The position numbers and the translations under genes are program-made. From the NCBI GenBank assembly GCA_022414725.1, contig CM039463.1:74827209-74891208 (forward strand): DNA of 64,000 nucleotides, read 5' to 3'. The notes beneath the pieces are model-generated. The model searched no databases, was not told the origin of the DNA, and saw nothing but the letters and a program-made list of their open reading frames with translations. Below, in pieces: positions 42,743 through 57,213 of this stretch (positions are counted from its first letter, which is position 1; each line of letters opens with the position of its first letter). Source of the stretch: Microglena sp. YARC (lineage: Eukaryota; Chlorophyta; Chlorophyceae; Chlamydomonadales; Chlamydomonadaceae).

Positions 42743-44680
42743 CTCAGAGGTTTGCAGTCGCTAGGCGAAGCTAAAGAAGCCGGATCCATGACGACAGAAG
42801 TTGGCTTAGCTGGATCTGAGGCAGGGCTAAGATGACCACCTGGTAAGGAGCAGTTAGTTGCGTGTGTGGGGGTGTGGGTGGGTAAGGTGGGGAGGGGTCT
42901 GGCGTGGGTGGGGGGTGAGAGGGGGGGCTCGCATATCTAGGCACACTCCAGAGCATGACACCTGGTCGTGAGAGATGCAGAGGGTGGTGGCTGGAGTGGG
43001 TGTGCAGGGTGGAGTGGTGGGCGTGGTCGGGTAGTGTGGTGTGGGGGTCTTAGCAATCTGGGCAGGGCTAAGAGAGACCACCTGGTGAGAGAGTATGCAG
43101 TTAGGTGTGTGTGTGGGGCGGGGGATTGTCGGGGGTTTGTGTTTGTGTTGTTGGGGTACTGATGTATGTGTAACTTGTGTGTGTGTGTGTGTGTGTGTGT
43201 TGGAGGTGGTGGTGGTGGGGGGGGTGTGGGGCTCAGCTTATGATCTAGCAGGCTTAAGAGATGACCACCTGGTGAAGATGCAGTTAGGTTGAGTGTGTTC
43301 ATGTGTGTGGGGGGGGGGGGGGCATGTTGGCAGAGCCCCTAGAGACACATCTGATGAGATATGTAGTAGTGGGGGTGGGCGTTAGGGGGAATGTGTGTGG
43401 GTTTGGGTGTAGTGGCAGGGGCTGGCATACAAACAACAGACCTGTATAGCGGGTACACCGTACCTAAAACCCTAAAACCATAACCCAAGCTTACCTTCGC
43501 GCACAACAAACAGACCTCCTAGCGGGCACACCATAGTCCCCACACCCAGAAGGGCTACTGGAAAGATGGTGCCTACGGGAGCCAGGCTGTCAATAGCGCA
43601 GCCCCCAAGCCCCTGTTGACCAAGACATAGCACCAAGATCCTGCGCAGTCACATGGGGCACATTTAAATACAATGCATCAAATACATTTAAATAAAATAA
43701 AATAAAAATACGTGAATAAAATAAATACGAGTATATGCTCGAACCCGCTTTTAGCAAGTACTCAGCCCCAAGGTTCTTGCATTTCGCATGGAGGCTCACA
43801 TTTTTAAATACAATACCATAAAAAACAAAATACAATTAAATGCAAAATGAAATAATTATTTTCGCAGGCCCCTATCTTAGCAAGCACATAAGCTACCAAG
43901 GTCCTGCCCAGCGGCAATGGGTAACCTTTTGAATAAAAAAACAATATTAAGAAAGGTAAAAAAAATGGCTCATAAATATCTCCTAGTGCTAAGTCTTGAA
44001 TCGAATGTTCAAGCCCCATGACTCCGAGAAAATATTTGCTAATATAAAGTTGCCCAACCACATATGTTCAATTTATAGAAATACTCAAGTGCACAGCTAC
44101 CATAGGATCATTGTCGAGTTGTCAGCTTTTGCTCCATAGCGTCCATATAGAATGCATACAGACAAGTTCCTAGCAGTTGTCGCAAGCGACGGCGAAAATT
44201 GACGGAGCTGTGTGCAAACAGAACGACAAGGTTGCAACGATGAGACTGACCGAAGCGAGGGTAGTTACGCGACCGTTGACTGACGTAGTCGGGCTTCAAT
44301 TTTGTTTTTCTTCGGTCCGGCCAGACTCAAATGCTAAACAGGGGCTCCCCGCCCCCTTGAGAGGGGCTCTGCCCAAAAAAACACTGATGTTCAAATTTCG
44401 AATTTCAAATATGCATTAAAATAAGTTAAACAAAATGTCTTAAAATCACATTCTGAGTAGATTAGCTATTTGGGGTGGGATTCTCAAATTGGGAGGTGGG
44501 ATTGGACAATGGGAGGCGAATTGAGTCAAGTTGTACTGCTACTCCACCCTAAATTCCAACCTCCGACGCAAGGCTGAAGCCAGCCTCTCGACCCTGTGTG
44601 GTAGATTAGATAAGCCTTTCGCTCCAAAAAGAAAGATGGTTCTCTGATAGCGTGTGCCGCAATCTCTGTCTGATTTGAAG
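42743..44680. repeat. Intron-like region with junction-edge copies and simple repeats
   Basis: Three or four copies of 'gaccacctggtgagagatgcag'-type sequence at 42830-43290 with GTGTGTG-rich spacers. Three copies of 'ccaaggtcctgcccagcg'-type sequence at 43625, 43770 and 43885 lie among AATAAA-rich DNA. A poly-G run lies at 43308-43322. The pattern is the same as the exon-edge arrays, but the source exons were not identified. Confidence 0.55.
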
Positions 44681-44685
44681 TCTAT

Positions 44686-45997
44686 TCATGCTTTTTTGAC
44701 GTCCTCATGTACACGCGTAGCTGTGCGTGTGAGGAGTGAATTTGACGGTAGCCTCGCAGTTTCGTTTCTATTTACGTGTCGCAGTCTATTATTGACGATT
44801 CTCATGGTACTCCAACTAACCTGGATTTTGGCGTTAGTCTGTGCGAGGGGAATTGCGTCGTGTCTTGTCGCGGATTCTGAAAGTCCATTCACAGATGTGC
44901 GTACCATCTCATTACTGCTGGCCTGGATTCTGACTAGTTCGGGTCATGTACAGCTTTGAATCACATTAGTAATTCAACTTAGGGCTTTTTGCACATTTCA
45001 TGTACTGCCATTGCTTTTCGTAGCACTGAAGCCTGGCTCGTGACCTGACGCAATGCGGACAGAAATTAGCTGCAACTCATTTACTTGCTGTGATAATCCT
45101 CATGTACTGACCACTGGCCTTACCAAGCAGGCTGCTCGCGGCCTGATGAGAATGCGGACAGAAATTAGCTGCAACCATGCCCCATCCCATCCCACCCCCA
45201 GCCCTCCTCCCTCCACCCTGTCCCAGTCTCCCAGCCCAGCCTCCTTCCCTCAACCCCAATGTCCCAGTCTCCCCACCCCAGCCCTCCTCCCTCAACCCCC
45301 TGTCCCAGTGCTCCCACCCCAGCCCTCCTCCCTCAACCCCCTGTCCCAGTCTCCCCACCCCCAGCCCTCCTCCCTCAACCCCCTTGTCCATTCGCCCCAC
45401 CCCCAGCCCTCCTCCTCAAACCCCCTTTCAGCTCGCCCACCCCAAGGCCCTCCTCCCTTTCAACCCCCTGTCCCCCAGTCTCCCACGACCCCCAGCCCAA
45501 CTCACCACTTGCAGAGCAAGGGCTCCCACCATGCAAGTCAGACTAGACGCATTTGCATGCATTATGAGCTATTCAGGGAAAACGATTATGTGCAGTTTGT
45601 TTCATATTCAACTTATAGCGTTCTAGGCCTTTGGTATCTATGGGTATGAATAAAATATAAACATAAAAATACAAAAAAATAAGTACACAAATAAAATAAA
45701 TAAAACAAAATAAATGAATAAATACCAACACTCACCACTGTGGAGGCAAGGGTCCCACCAGCAGTTCCAGTCTGGGACATGCAACAATGTTGTAGTCACA
45801 TTGGTTTCATTCCTCCAATTGTGGCACCCCACCAGCTTAAGTCTTGATTTCAAAAGGGCAACGCCCGGGCTCACCAGCTGACAGTCTTGGATAGTGCCTG
45901 CAGAAGGCGTACCGGGTTCCACGCTCACCTGGACAGTGTTGTGTGTGTGTGTGTAGGTGTGTGTGTGTGTGTGTGGTTTGTGTGTGTGTGTATGTGT

Positions 45998-46028
<31 letters not shown>

Positions 46029-49000
46029 GGTATTGTATGTGTGTGTGTATGTGGATGTTTGACCTGTGTGTGGTGTGTAGTGTGTGGTGTGTTGTGGCTA
46101 GTGGTGTTGGTGGTGCTGTGCAGAAGCATATCAAGTTTCCACACCCAAACCGTCTGTGTGTGTGTACGGTTACGTGTGTATTGTGTTTGTGAAGAGGGTG
46201 GTATGGGGTGGGGTGGGCGGTAAACAAATGAAAGCTGTTTTCCGGCCAGTGATTACACTGGGGATCTCAGTTGAATGTTTCGATAAGAAATCAAACATTC
46301 AGGAGGAGATGAAACGATAGGGATGAATGATAATATAACGCCTGGAGGGCTGTGTTAAGGGACCCGTCGTACGCGGGTGGGAGCGGCCTCCGTATAGGAT
46401 GGAATGATTGATACAAAAATAGCAGCGACTTGTATTGTCAAATAGGCCAATCGATCAAGCGGCTGTGCAAAAATGCATGCTGAGTACCACACAACCCCAT
46501 GACATCATCAGCAGCAGTACAAATGCGTACTGAGTACACAAACCCCATGTGACATCATCAGGCGGCAGTACAAAATGCGTGCTGAGTACCACACACCCCC
46601 ATGACATCATCAGGCAGCAGTACAAAATGCATGCTGAGTACCACACACTACAAAACGCGTACTGAGTACCACACAACCCCATGACATCATCAGGCGGCAG
46701 TACAAAATGCGTGCTGAGTACCACACAACCCCATGACATCATCAGGCGGCAGTACAAAATGCGTGCTGAGTACCACACACCCCCATGACATCATCAGGCG
46801 GCAGTACAAAATGCGTGCTGAGTACCACACACCCCCATGACATCATCAGGCGGCGGTACAAAATGCATGCTGAGTACCACACAACCCCATGACATCATCA
46901 GGCGGCAGTACAAAATGCATGCTGAGTACCACACACCCCCATGACATCATCAGGCGGCAGTACAAAATGCATGCTGAGTACCACACACCCCCATGACATC
47001 ATCAGGCGGCAGTACGAAATGCATACTGAGTACCACGCTTTACCTGTTCCGATTTCATAAGAAGGGAAATAGAGAGATTAGTTATAATAAGGCTGATGAT
47101 CATATTGAATTACTAGATATAGATGCCCCCTTGTTGCTCCTGCCTCCTCCCTGCCCCCTCCCCCCCCCCCATCCTCCCTCCCTCCCCTCCCCACATTCCT
47201 CCATCATCCCCAACCCCAGCCTCCCAACGATTCGCACCTCACACACTTTCTCCGAGGTAAACGGATACGTGACAAGTTTAATGATGGGCTGCTAATCGCC
47301 AGATGTGGATGCATCCTTGCGACCCCCCACCCCCCCACCCACCCACACCCCACACACACATGCACACGCAACCCAAACCCCAGCCCTCCAAACGCTTCGC
47401 ACCTCAACACTTTCTCCGAGGAAGGGATATGTGACCAGGCTGATGGTGGGCCTCGGGACTTCACTTTTTTCTCCCAAAACGGTTATAGCCAGCTCACTCT
47501 TGCAGATACCTGCAACTGAGCAATCCACCAAGTTGTCGCACAGCCTTGAACCAGGCAAACACACAGACTTCACCACCAACTTGCGCTCCACCCTGGAAGC
47601 AAAGCCCGCACTGTTGGTCACAGAGAACTTGATTTTGAAGGTCCCTGGGTGTCTGGTGGAGATGTTGCAAGCCAGCAGGATGGGCACAAGAGGGGAAGTT
47701 GACCTGGTGCTCTTGACGAAGGGGTAGCCACACACTTTAATGTTTTGTGTCAGAGGGCCGTCCTCCAAATCCTCTGCTGTAGCACCAGCATCACAGAGAG
47801 ATCCCACAGGTGATCCCTTTGGGCACCGGCTGTACGCAGTTGCTTGAGGGACAGTCATGACTGGAGGGCCTTGGAGAGTCAGGTTGGGCTATGCAGACAG
47901 AAGGGGCGCAGGTGTGGGTGTGAGCGTGGGTTCAGGTGTGGGTGTGGGTTTGAGTGTGGGTTCAGGTTCAGGTTCAGGTGTGGGTGTGAAATCGGGTGGA
48001 TGGATTTGTAAGTTACACATGAATGAAACAAAAAACTGCTCCGCTGATCCTCCCTATAAGCCCTTCCACAAACACAGAATAGATCATGGTGGTGGTGGTT
48101 ATGATAATGGTGGCGGTGGTGAGTTGCTGGTAAAGGAAGCCTGCACCTGTCCAGTGTTCTACAACCCCGCTGATCCTCCCTACAAGCCCTTCCCCAAACA
48201 CAAAATATATCATGGTGTTTGGTGGTGTTGGTGGTGTTGGTGTGATGATAATGGTGGTGGGTGGTGGTGAGTAGCTTGGAATGAAGCCACCGCCTGTCCA
48301 GTGTTCTACAAACCCCGCTGATCCTCCCTACAAGCCCCCCCCCCCCCCCCCCCCCCCCCTTTCCCCTCCAAACACAGAGTTCAAAGCACTGACTTACAGC
48401 CCTGGGCTGTTTGACTGTAGCTCCGACGAACAGTTACCTAATCCCTTGTCAAAGAAGGGTGGCATTCCACACGAGCCATCGACTGTGCATGTTGGTATAA
48501 CATTGTTTGGAATGAAGCCAGTGCCTGTCCAGTGTTCTACAACACCGATGATCCTCCCCACAAGCCCCCCCCCCCCCCCCTCCCCTTCCCCCTCCAAACA
48601 CAGAGTTGGAAAACACTGACTTACAGCACTGGTGTCTATGTCTGTAGCTCCGATGGCAGTGACAGAAGTCCTGGTCAACAAGGGTGGAAGCCCACAGAAG
48701 CCATCGACTGTGCATGTTGGTTTACCGTTGCTTGGATTGAAGCAAAGCTCGCTTGGAGGGATGCAATTGACTTTGATCAGTCTCCTTGCAGGTGCAGCTG
48801 CATTGCCTACCTCATCCACAGCCTGTGGGAAAGGTGTGGTAGGGTGGTCAAGCACTGCTAATTTGGGGTGTCTCAGCACCTTTTTATTTGTCTTAATAAT
48901 GAGGAGTACACCGTACCGTCTATGTCATCATGAAGCTATATGTACTGTGTATGAATATGTGTACCGTGTATGTATATGTGTACTGTATATGTACATGTGT

Positions 49001-49742
49001 ACCGTGTATGTACATGTGTACCCAGTATGTACATGTATAGCATTTATGTACATGTGTACTGTGTATGTACATGTGTACTGTGTTTGTAATGAGGAGGGCA
49101 TCGTACTGTGTATGTGATCAAGAAGCTATTTGTACCGTGTATTTACATGTGTACTGTGTATGTACATGTGTAACGTGTATGTATATATATACTGTGTTTG
49201 CACATGTGTAATGTGTGTGTACATGTGTACTGTGTATGTACATGTGTACTGTGTTTGTAATGGGGAGGGCATCGTACCGTGTATGTGATCAGGAGGTTAT
49301 GAGTACCGTGTATGTAAATGTGTACCGTGTATGTATATGTTTACTGTGTATGTATATGTGTACCGTGTGTTTATATGTGTACCGTGTATGTGTATGTGTA
49401 TGTGTAACGTGTATGTATATGAGTAACGTGTATGCCATAAGAAGGACATCGTACCGTGTACGTGATCAGGAAGCTATAATTCTTCGCTGGCGGGGTAGCG
49501 AGCAAAGTGTCAACAGCACCAGCACCAAAGGAGGTAACAGACGCAGTTATGTCGACCGGCACTCCGTATGGGTAGCCGATGGCAGTGGCACCAGGATCCT
49601 TCCATTTGGAGTCAAAAGGAATCTCATCGATCATCACTGTCTCGCCTGGATGACACAAAATTGGAAAAGGTTACGCCATGCCACGGGGCGTGAAGTTGAA
49701 AGTTTATTCCCATTCGTTTGAAATCGGGAAATGGTTACTGAA

Positions 49743-49817
<75 letters not shown>

Positions 49818-52800
49818 TAATGGGTGAGGCCAAATAGGACTTGCCCAACCGTGATAGGAAGGGCTTAAAAAAAAAGGCATTGGGGACTGATTACTGTGGG
49901 TTTAGCTGTGACTTGAGGGGGACTTGTGAACATCATGAACAAAGAAGGAAATAAACAAATGCGTCGGCGCCAATATGTCTGATGAAAACAATGTATGCAA
50001 GGGTTCGGTGGGGGTTGGTTCAAACAATGTTTTGTAGGGTTCGGAGGGGGGGTCTCGGCTACTTAGCGCTAATAGCGCCAGGGCTGTGCTGTGAGACGAG
50101 GGGGACACATGAACAAAGAAGGAAATAAACGAATGTGCCTGCGTCAGTATGTTTGGTGTAAACAATGTATCTAATATACGTTTTGTGCACACCTGTCGAT
50201 GCCAATGCAGCACGGCCTGTGCCCAAGAGCAGAACTCTTGGCAGCATACTTACAATAACAATAATACCCCCAATAATCTAATACCTGAAAGAAAAAATAT
50301 ATAACCGGTATAAATTATTAATAATAAAATTAGATATACAATCGGTATGAAAAGTTATTGTACAGTATTTTGGTATTGTACAGTATTTTGGTATTGAGCC
50401 AAACAACAGAGCATGCAAGCAACATAGTGCACAACTGTTGATGTCAATGCAGCCTGGCCTGTGCTCAATAGTGTAACTCTTGGCAGTGTGGTCCCAATCA
50501 CAATAATACCCCAGTGTGATATAATAGATATAGTGCACACCTGTCGATGTCAATGCAGCCTGTCCTGTGCCCAAGAGCGTGACTCTTGGCAGTGCGGTCC
50601 CAATGACAATAGCCGTGGCAGTGACCCCCTGGGAGTAGCCATCCGATATGGACCCCTCGCCTAGTGAAATACAGCGGCCAAAGTAGCTGCAGCCAGCTGG
50701 ATCCAGAGCAGGGCACCACCTCTCAGGCTCAAGGCAACTGGAGACAGGGCATGGATATAATTTAATTTAATTTAATACAATTAAATTCAATCTAATTTAA
50801 ATGGCATAATGGGGGGAAGATGTGAGTTGGGGATGGGAAGAGTTGAGGAGGATGGTGAGGATGGTCAGAGCAGGGCCCCACCTCTCAGGCTCAAGGCAAC
50901 TGGAGACAGGGCATAGATTTAGTTTAATTTGATTTGATTTAATTGTATTGTATTGTATTGTATTGTATTGTATTGTATTTCATTGATGATGCATGATGGA
51001 GGGAAGGTGTGAGTAGGGCTGTAGGGGATGCGGAGAGATGAGGGGGATGGCGAGGATGGTAAGAGCAGGGCACCACCTCTCAGGCTCAGGATTTAATTGT
51101 ATTTTATTTATGTGGCATGGTGGAGGGAAGATGCGAGGGGGAGATGCAGAGGGTTAAGGGGGATGGTGAGGATGGTTAGAGCAGGGCACCACCTCTCAGG
51201 CTCAGGATTTTATTGTATTTTGTTTATGCGGCATGATGAAGGGAAGATGCGAGGGGGAGATGCAGAGGGTTGAGGGGGATGATGAGGATGGTAAGAGCAG
51301 AAGGAAAGGGATTATCAAGCAATTGGCAGAGACAGAGATTCACTCAATATCAGTGGACATATGTTCAAACTTGTGCCAGCTATTTGTGAGGGTTCCTAAA
51401 TCCTGAACCCTAAACCCTAAACTCTAAAATCTAAACCCTAAAACCCTAAACTTGTGCCAAGTAGTTGTGAAGGTCGAAGAGAAAGAGGTGGTCATGTTTT
51501 CAGTGCAACTATACAAATATTCACTCAAGAACAGTGGACAAACGTTCAGACTTGTGCCAAGCAGTTGTGAGGATAGCTGGGAAGCTGATGGTCAGGTTTT
51601 CAGTGCCAGTTTTCAGTGGAACTGTTCAAATATTCACTCAAGAACAGTGGACCAAAGTTCAAACATCTTCTCTCGAACTCATTTGGTCAATGTGAATCTG
51701 TAAAATAAAATAGGATAATTACAGCTAGTATAAGGGAGATATAGGCTTCCGAACACTACCCTCACAGCTACCCTCATTACATAGCCTATATGGGGAAACC
51801 AAGTAGTTGTGAGGGTAGCTGAGAAGGTAGCTGGGAATGAGGTGGTTAGGTTTTCAGTGTCATGGTGTGGATGCTTACAACTTTGGCGATGCATTGAACC
51901 CTTAAACCCTTGATGCACAACTTTGTTGATGCCCTAAACCCTTACCCTAAACTCTTGATGCACCTCTGTGCTGATGCCCTAAACCCCAACCCTGAGCCCT
52001 TCATGCACCACTGTGTTGATGCCCTAAACCCTTACCCTTGATGCACAACTGTGCTGATGCCCTAAATGGGCGGGGCTGTGGTAGGTGGTGGCGTTCTGGT
52101 GGTTGGATGTTGGTGGTGGTGCGGTCATGGGGGTCCTAGGACAACACCGGACTCAATACACTCACCGCCTGGAGAGGGCGACCACTCGTAGTGCTAGAGC
52201 GGCGGCTGTTCCCTGACTGTTTTTCCCACCATAAAGGATGACAAACACCTCAGTACTGACAGCGGGTCGGGAGACATCCACTCTATTCACTGACTTGTTA
52301 CAGTTGAGAATAGGAAGCAGCTGCTTGGCTTCCATCAGGTAAGCCAATTCCTGAGGGTGGGTTGGGTGAGTGGGTGGGGTTTTTTTCTTCTTGTTTTTCC
52401 ATTATTCACCGACTTGTTACAGATGAGAATAGGAAGCAATTGCTTGGCTTCTATCAGGTAAGCCAATTCCTGAAGGTGTGGTGTGGTGTTGTGGTGTGTG
52501 TGTGTGTGGTGTTGTGTGTGGTGTGTGTGTGTGTGGTGTGTGTGGGTGTGTGGGTGGGGGATACAGTCTTCTCACCTCAATATTTTGTACCCTCTGGCAC
52601 TGGTAGATAGCGTGGGAGGCAAAGGAGATCCCATCAATTGAATCCATCATCAGCGCACCATCGTCCTCATAAGAAAAGGAATCCCACTCAGGGACCTCCA
52701 CATAGGCTTCACCTACATCATGACAGTGGGGAGTAACAAATCAAATAAATAAACTTTGTCATTGGAAATTCATCCAAAAGTCCCCATAAGGAAATGAATG

Positions 52801-55800
52801 GGGAATAAAATTAACAATGACATGGCGTCGTGGTGAATAAAATAAATGGATAAATAAATGCACATAGGCTTCACGTCCATCAAGCCAGTGGGGAATAAAA
52901 CATATAATGGAATGCCACAGCGGGGAATAAAATAAAACAAATAAATAAATTCGCATAGGCTTCACGCACATCATGCCAGTATGGAATATTACATATATTG
53001 GAATGCTGAAGAGGGGAATAAAATGAATAAATAATCAAATAAATACATAAATGCACATAGGCTTTACCTACATCACACCTATGGGGCATAGAAAATAAAA
53101 TCAAATCGTAGACCGTACACCTTCAAAATATAACACACCAAGTCACTCATTAGTCATTACACACCAAGTCACATGAAGGGCTCGCTGTAACCAAAATTCA
53201 AATAGCAGCCAGTGGGGAAAAGGATAAATAAATAAACAAATGCCGTAGACGGCGTAACTTCGAAATATTACACACCTAGTTACTCAATCACTAGCTCGCT
53301 GTAACCAAAATCCACTGTAGTAGCCCATGGGGAATACGATACATAAATACATTAATGCCGTAGACCGCGCACCTATAAAATATTACGCACCTAGTCACTC
53401 AATCACAAGCTCGCTGCCATGGCTGTCACCAAAAGTGCTGCCTGATGATGCCTTTTTGGAAAAACGAGTTAATCCTTTTTGTACTAATTTTTTCTCTATC
53501 TCTTCTTGTCTCCACTACCTAAATGTATTATTAATTTTTCTCTATCTCTTCTTGTCTCTTTTTACTGTTAATTTCTCATTTCGAAAACTCGAACCCCATT
53601 CCTAGTACTCACTACCCGAAAATAATATTGTGTTTTTTAACCCCTCCTCCCACCACCACCACACCACCCACCCACCCCACACCACCCACCCCCCAAAACA
53701 CCCACCCACCCCTACGCACCTAGTAACTCAATCACAGGCTCGCTGTCACCAAAATCCAATACAGCATTGGCCAACAGCTCATCTGCACTGTAGTCGTAGC
53801 CATACTCATACTCATAGTCACCGACATCACTGAAGTCAAAATCGATGACGGGAATGTAATCGTCCTCGTAGTCAACAAGCAGATCTGCGTAGTCGCCACC
53901 ACCGGCGCCCCCAGTCGGCAGGTAAACAACAATGTCTGAAACCTGAAGGGGTATAACATGGATATGGTTAAATGTCAGCTATCCGAGTCAGCAAACAGAT
54001 CTGGGTAGTACCTAGTTGGCTGGTGAACAGTTATGTCTGAAACCTGAATAGCATATTGGGCCTACCCCTGGACTGTAACATACATACATACAGTGTATGT
54101 GGACATGATATGTTTAATAGCATATTGGGCCTACCCCTGGACTGTAACATACATACATACAGTGCATGTGGACATGATATGTTTAATAGCATATTGGGCC
54201 TACCCATGGACTGTAACATACATACATTCAGTGCGTGTGGACATGATATGTTTAATAGCATATTGGGCCTACCCATGGACTGTAACATACATACATTCAG
54301 TGCGTGTGGACATGATATGTTTAATAGCATATTGGGCCTACCCCTGGACTGTAACATACATACATTCAGTGCATGTGGACATGATATGTTTAATAGCATA
54401 TTGGGCCTACCCATGGACTGTAACATACATACAGTGCAAGTGGACATGATATGTTTAGTTGCCTATTGGGCCTACCCCTGGACTGTAACATACATACAGT
54501 GCAAGTGGACATGATATGTTTAGTTGCCTATTGGGCCTACCCCTGGACTGTAACATACATACAGTGCAAGTGGACATGATATTTTTAATAGCCTATTGGG
54601 CCTACCCCTGGACTGTAACATACATACAGTGCAAGTGGACATGATATGTTTAGTTGCCTATTGGGCCTACCCCTGGACTGTAACATACATACAGTGCAAG
54701 TGGACATGATATGTTTAGTTGCCTATTGGGCCTACCCCTGGACTGTAACATACATACAGTGCAAGTGGACATGATATGTTTAGTTGCCTATTGGGCCTAC
54801 CCCTGGACTGTAACATACATACAGTGCAAGTGGACATGATATGTTTAGTTGCCTATTGGGCCTACCCATGGACTGTAACATACATACAGTGCAAGTGGAC
54901 ATGATATGTTTAGTTGCCTATTGGGCCTACCCCTGGACTGTAACATACATACAGTGCAAGTGGACATGATATGTTTAGTTGCCTATTGGGCCTACCCATG
55001 GACTGTAACATACATACAGTGCAAGTGGACATGATATGTTTAGTTGCCTATTAGGCCTACCCCTGGACTGTAACATACATACAGTGCAAGTGGACATGAT
55101 ATGTTTAGTTGCCTATTGGGCCTACCCCTGGACTGTAACATACATACAGTGCAAGTGGACATGATATGTTTAGTTGCCTATTGAGCCTACCCCTGGACTG
55201 TAACATACATACAGTGCAAGTGGACATGATATGTTTAGTTGCCTATTGGGCCTACCCCTAGACTGTAACATACATACAGTGCATGCGTAAACGATATGTT
55301 TACTAGCCTGTTTAGGACATGACATGTTTAGCAACCTGTTTAGTAGCCTACTTAGCCATCTACAGTAAGTTCTTAAACCCAAATAAATTAAAATAAATTG
55401 CAAAATAGATATAATCAATATTATTAATTTACTGGGAGGATGGTGGTAAAGGGATATAGTGCATGTGGATATGATTTGTAATAGTCATATTCCGCAACAG
55501 ATATGTGTGGTCATCATAGTCGCCCCCAGTTGCTTGGCGAACAGTAAGGTCTTAAACCTAAATAAATTCAAATAAATCACAAATCTATATTATTCATATT
55601 ATTAATGTATTCAAGATATGTGTGGTCATCATAGTCGCCCCCAGTTGCTCGGCTGACAGTAAGGTCTTAAACATAAATAAATAAAAATTAATCACAAAAT
55701 ATATGCCGACGAGGTTCCTAAGTCAGCCTGGGATCTAGCCACCCCCCCACCCACCCCCCACACACACCACCGCCACCACCACCACCACACACGCACACCC

Positions 55801-57160
55801 TCCTCCCCACACACCACACATACACACCATCACCCCCACCCAACCCCACCACACCTGCGCAGACCCTCAGGCTCCAGAATACAATTTGAGTCAATTCAAC
55901 CATGATAATGATGATAATGATGATAATGATAGATAGACAGGTAAATAACGCTTTCAGTCCTTTTCATACCTGGGTGATCTCCTCCAAGGGCGCGGACTAC
56001 TGCGCCATCCAAGAAAGTTGTAAAAATACTCATAACTGAATAACTTTGTCCAAACTTGATATTTTATTTTTGGTTGTATGGTTGGAAAGGCCTTGACGTG
56101 ATGATGCTCATGGACCCTCCTTTCACTATGTTATACTGTCTGGGTGTCCAGGGATGAAGCCTCAGGGGGTGGGGGGGGGGGGGGGGGGGTAGGGGGGTGG
56201 TCAGGGATGAAAAACACAATTTCCGAACATGCGGTCTGCAAACTTTATTCCTGCCCCCACCCCCCACCCCACCCCACCCCACCCCACCCCACCCTTGTAG
56301 GAAGGTATGAACATCACAAAAACGGCGAGCCTTTTTTAAATGCATAATTGGATTAACGACCTCCACATAACTACTACCCAACAAAAATACACATGCCATA
56401 CATAAAAAAACGCAAACCAAAAGCTCAGGGGCGGTCAATTTAGACAAGGTAGAGGCACAAAACATAGCTCTTGGTGTCTTCCTAAGCCGCAATGCAAACA
56501 AATTCAGCAATGAAAGTAACAAATTAAAAACATTAAAATACGCTAAAATATATTTAAAATGTATTTGATTCGTTTACCTGCACTGTTGCCCCGACGGTAG
56601 ACAAGGTAGAGGAGCCAAACATAGCTCCTGGTGTCTTCCTAAGCCGCAATTCAAAGAAAGAAAAAGCGCTCATGCTTGAGATTTGGCTAGGAACATCCTC
56701 GTAGTTTGCAGCAAACCAAACCACAGCTGAGACTTCTGTTTTAGCTGACAGCAGGAACAGACGCCTCCCGCTAGATGGGATGGATGTCAGGACGACACTG
56801 GTGGATGGCACCTGGGCTGCTGAAGCAAGTAAGCCTTGTAGGTCCATCATAAACTTTGTCTGACCACCTGGGAGACTTGATGTAGACAAACTCGGGAAGA
56901 CAAAATGACACTCAATCCTTGGGTTGAGGGAAGGGTCAAAGGAGTTCTGATTTCCATAGTCATACCCTTGGAGGCTGTAGTCATAGTTTTCAACCCCGAA
57001 GTTGTAATCACCCACATTATTGCCGTTCGCATTGTCATACCTGTATGTATGTATGTATGTATGTATGTATGTATGGATGTATGTATGTATGTATGCATGT
57101 ATGTATGTGTGTGTTTTATGTATATCGTTTGTACGTTGTCTGTCTGTCTGTCTGTCTGCC

Positions 57161-57213
<53 letters not shown>

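Noticed and set aside
55850..55903. Extra gene F exon between exons 3 and 4 (VELTQIVFWSLRVCAG)
   Set aside because: It has a donor-like end but no usable acceptor upstream, and exon 3 joins exon 4 directly in phase using the acceptor at 53936-53937.
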